From Carex sylvatica (taxonomy: Eukaryota > Streptophyta > Magnoliopsida > Poales > Cyperaceae): a stretch of DNA of 22,865 nt. The DNA is taken from NCBI GenBank assembly GCA_964058845.1, contig CAXKVR010000443.1, positions 1-22,865 of the forward strand, given 5' to 3'. A model generated the notes under the pieces. The model made no database searches, was not told where the DNA came from, and saw nothing but the letters and a program-made list of their open reading frames with translations. Shown here in pieces: positions 20,901 through 22,865 of the stretch (position 1 is its first letter; each line of letters opens with the position of its first letter). Both the position numbers and the translations under genes were made by a program.

Positions 20901-22853
20901 TCTTGACAAGGAAGTCAACTGGGGTGAGGAGTTGTCTCTTGGTGAGCAACAGAGGCTTGGCATGGCTCGCTTATTTTATCATAAACCAAAATTTGCAATT
21001 TTGGACGAGTGCACAAGCGCTGTCACAACGGACATGGAGGAGCGCTTCTGTGCGAAAGTGCGTGCCATGGGCACCTCCTGTATTACCATCTCTCATCGGC
21101 CTGCTCTTGTTGCATTTCATGACATTGTGCTCTCACTTGATGGAGAAGGTGGTTGGAGTGTCAATTACAAAAGGTATTAATTAAAGCATGCAGATTCACC
21201 TGTCAATATCTTCCTTCGTTAAATTTGTAGATTCACACAGGGACACTTGTTGTATGTATAGTTATTTGTGAATGGGATATTAAAAGCCTACATAATTTAA
21301 ATAGCAGATGAACTGGGGGAATTGTACTTCTTAATATGAGCTCACAAGACTCACCACCAGTAAATAGTGCCAGGTAGCAGAGGAATTGGGATTGGATTAT
21401 TTGAAAATCTTGGGTTAAGGAATCAGTTTACAAATGGAGCTTCTCTTTGTGAAACATACGTGTAAAAGTAAATAAGGCATGCAATAATCAAATACTTACA
21501 AAAACAACAACAATAACAAAAGTAGTTGAAAAGTATAATAATTATATACTTGTAACTTTTTGTAACATTAATTGTTTTGTGAATTATTTTTTTGTTGACA
21601 CATTAGGGATGGACTGGAATTACCTACAGAAGACTCCCTTGATTTGTCGCCAAGCTCCCAAGAGAATATTCGCAAAAGTGATGCTCTCACTGTACAGAGA
21701 GCATTTATCTCCAGTGCAAAGGTTCTTAGTTTTGATGAACACCATTTAGTGCTAGGATGTGCTAACAGTTCCCGAATTGAGCAGGACATAACATGTTATT
21801 CCTTATTCAATGAATAGTGAATGCTATATTTGGGTTAGATCTTTGTTGTTTAGGTTTACCAAGCTTGATTCTGACGTGGGATGGTGGTCAAACCATATTC
21901 ATTTTCATTTTTCAGATATGGATATAGATATACCTTGATACAGATATCCATATCCATTTTCATTTTTCCCATACTGATATGGATGCATGTACAGATTGGA
22001 TACTGAACTGATATGAATACTGATACGAATATAAATTGAGTATCGAAACAAAATTTGCATCCATACAATCAAAATGGCCAACAACATAAATTTTTTTCAT
22101 AGCAAATTTATTAGTTATAAGATATATACCTGTATTCACATTTTTAAGAAATGCTGATCTGAATAATTATCCATATCATATCTGCTTACAAAACTAAAAC
22201 CTTATTGGTATTTGTACCTTTTTAAATTATATCTGTATCTGAATATCCCTATCTGCAAAATTATGGATACCAAGGGATAATATCTGATCCATTTTCACCC
22301 CTAATCCAATTGTCCCATCACTAATTTCTAAACCTCAAGGTGTTGTGATGCATGGTTGCCTGATTTATTCTTCACTTGTATTTTGGCAGGGAAGTGAAGT
22401 GTCAAGGTCTAAGGGGGAGACTTATTCGACTAATGTAATAGCCTCCTCTCCAAAGATAGATTCTGATGTAGCCTTGTCTCCCATTCCACATTTGCAACTA
22501 GCTCCCCGTCCCTTGTCCCTGAGAGCAGCCTCCATGTTTAAAGTATTGGTATGTTTTCTTCACACAAATATGCAATTATCTGTGCAAGTTTGTGATACAA
22601 ACTTGAAAAAATGAATCCAAAGCACATAAAATGGTGCAGCAGGAACCAGGTCAGTTTTAGCTGGCAGAGGATCAATCATAGCTTTCTCATTATAGGTATA
22701 CATGTACTGGTCCCTTCTGGTTCATTTGCTAATTCCAAGTTTTATACGTCCAGATTCCCAAGCTAATAGATAAGCAAGGTGCACAGTTGCTAGCTGTTGG
22801 TCTTTTGGTTTTCTCCCGGACTTTGATTTCGGACAGAATCGCCTCCTTAAATG
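14997..22853 (+). CDS. ABCD1: Peroxisomal full-size ABC transporter, ABCD1 (5' part, cut by window)
   Basis: ABCD1 (PXA1/CTS/PED3) sits in the peroxisome membrane and uses ATP to import fatty acyl-CoAs and hormone precursors for beta-oxidation. Coding exons: 14997-15058, 15349-15619, 16952-17176, 17439-17636, 18076-18530, 18917-19055, 19281-19359, 19485-19723, 20869-21173, 21607-21721, 22390-22548 and 22754-22853. They give about 782 residues, against roughly 1,340 in the Arabidopsis protein. The start MSSLQLLKL matches the plant N-terminus. Membrane segments include about 23-40. Further on are an EAA-like ESVAFYGGE (295-303), Walker [10 protein letters not shown] (477-485), Q-loop Q519, signature LSLGEQQ (578-584), Walker B FAILDE (598-603) and H-loop H632. 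All junctions are GT-AG and in phase, and no key residue is missing. The last exon begins the second half ([15 protein letters not shown]). The rest lies beyond the window. Confidence 0.95.
15349..15619 (+). CDS. ABCD1: ABCD1 coding exon 2: first membrane segment and N-terminal linker
   Basis: It opens with a hydrophobic segment of about 18 residues ([18 protein letters not shown]), then a strongly basic stretch (YRRSRRRD) and a polar linker ending in [18 protein letters not shown] basic stretch after the first membrane segment fits the N-terminal region of peroxisomal ABCD proteins, where targeting signals lie. The donor GCA|gtaagt is near consensus. The linker differs from the Arabidopsis protein, as is usual for this variable part. 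Confidence 0.85.
15620..16951 (+). other. ABCD1 intron with CCGG-rich repeat-like insert
   Basis: It is bounded by gtaagt and ttttcag. A block at about 15690-15810 repeats gaccgg/ccggt motifs (ttgaccggaaaa, gaaccggtaaaa, ttgaccggttttt), and a related gtcgaaccgattgaccc occurs near 16430. The segment between may be a decayed transposon about 0.75 kb long. No protein domain was recognised; open frames at 15649-15846 and 16670-16861 look like chance. Confidence 0.4.
18031..18073 (+). repeat. CT/CCCT microsatellite acting as a polypyrimidine tract
   Basis: A run of (CT)n followed by (CCCT)n continues without a purine for 43 bases, directly into the acceptor cag at 18073-18075 of ABCD1 coding exon 5. 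Confidence 0.9.
18076..18530 (+). CDS. ABCD1: ABCD1 coding exon 5: core of the first transmembrane domain
   Basis: The longest coding exon here encodes residues 253-404. It carries the segment [20 protein letters not shown], then [11 protein letters not shown], the EAA-like motif that contacts the nucleotide-binding domain, and two hydrophobic stretches ([16 protein letters not shown] and [15 protein letters not shown]). Phase 2 donor CTCAG|gtgttt joins to T|GGC in the next exon. Confidence 0.9.
19485..19723 (+). CDS. ABCD1: ABCD1 coding exon 8: Walker A and Q-loop
   Basis: It completes the glycine codon split by the preceding intron and gives [19 protein letters not shown], the P-loop and following helix. 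FYVPQRPY with Q519 follows, then [10 protein letters not shown]483 is the expected ATP-phosphate-binding lysine. The donor AAT|gtaata is acceptable. The intron before it splits the P-loop after its first glycine. Confidence 0.93.
19724..20868 (+). mobile_element. ABCD1 intron carrying a probable hAT-like non-autonomous element (about 19960-20511)
   Basis: The left part has ttagcg, gatagtggc, gccgtagcag and tagcgggaatagtgg. The right part, reverse-complemented, has aaatagcagatagtgg, catagtgg, catagcggacagcggg and gttta. Repeated AGCGG/ATAGTGG-type motifs near both ends of an AT-rich insert are typical of subterminal repeats in plant hAT elements. Exact ends and the 8-bp duplication were not resolved. 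No transposase frame is present. Confidence 0.4.
20869..21173 (+). CDS. ABCD1: ABCD1 coding exon 9: signature motif, Walker B and H-loop
   Basis: In order it gives [10 protein letters not shown], the [15 protein letters not shown] signature block, [14 protein letters not shown] with catalytic glutamate E603, and SCITISHRP with H632. All are as expected for an active first nucleotide-binding domain. The frame stays open upstream of the acceptor (to about 20713), but that part is intronic sequence. Confidence 0.93.
21722..22389 (+). repeat. ABCD1 intron with a GATATGGATAT-type repeat
   Basis: From about 21890 to 22300 the sequence repeats variants of gatatggat, atatccat and gatacg. Examples are gatatggatatagatat at 21915, atatccatatccatttt at 21945 and ggataccaagggataatatc at 22264. 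The right part faces the left part in inverted sense (attttcatttttc... against gatccattttcacccc). A degraded transposon or satellite-like expansion is likely. The donor gttctt is weak and the acceptor ttggcag is good. Confidence 0.4.
22754..22853 (+). CDS. ABCD1: ABCD1 coding exon 12: start of the second transporter half
   Basis: The acceptor gtccag is followed by [15 protein letters not shown] and a hydrophobic stretch ending in SDRIASLN plus one base. The donor G|GTTAGAG lies 12 bases from the window edge. The plant family continues with a glycine codon here, consistent with the phase. Everything downstream is missing only because the window ends. Confidence 0.88.
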
Positions 22854-22865
22854 GTTAGAGTTCTA

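Overview
This is nuclear DNA from a flowering plant. Two genes with many GT-AG introns lie on the + strand, and their closest relatives that I know are plant proteins. The rest is AT-rich intergenic and intronic DNA full of short non-autonomous transposon-like repeats. I cannot name the species. No bacterial operon, CRISPR array, viral gene or rRNA gene was seen.

Layout. Positions 1-3060 are repeats. They are dominated by a giant imperfect palindrome at 921-2633 that contains two head-to-head copies of a MITE-like unit. Positions 3060-7474 hold a nine-coding-exon gene for a TrmB-family tRNA (guanine-N7)-methyltransferase, probably plastid-targeted. Positions 7475-13950 are a repeat-rich spacer. 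It contains a single MITE related to the palindrome's inner unit (7778-8165, with 9-bp flanking repeats), a perfect 65-bp tandem duplication, a nearly identical tandem duplication of about 0.5 kb, a pair of related hairpin elements, a possible tRNA-derived SINE head and another MITE-like element. From about 13950 to the right edge lies the 5' part of an ABCD1 gene (also PXA1, CTS, PED3), the peroxisomal full-size ABC transporter that imports fatty acyl substrates. A leader exon and a 5'UTR intron precede twelve coding exons, which give about 782 residues: the first membrane domain, the complete first nucleotide-binding domain, the linker and the start of the second half. The gene runs off the window.

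The two genes point the same way but are about 6.5 kb apart. One is translation/tRNA modification and the other peroxisomal lipid import, so nothing suggests joint function. Both reading frames stay intact across all junctions except one ambiguous junction in the methyltransferase (exon 6 to exon 7).

I see no new enzymatic system. The strongest unexplained structure is the 1.7-kb palindrome upstream of the methyltransferase gene. Next are the recent tandem duplications, the poly-G tract in the ABCD1 5' intron and the CT/CCCT microsatellite that serves as a splice-site polypyrimidine tract.
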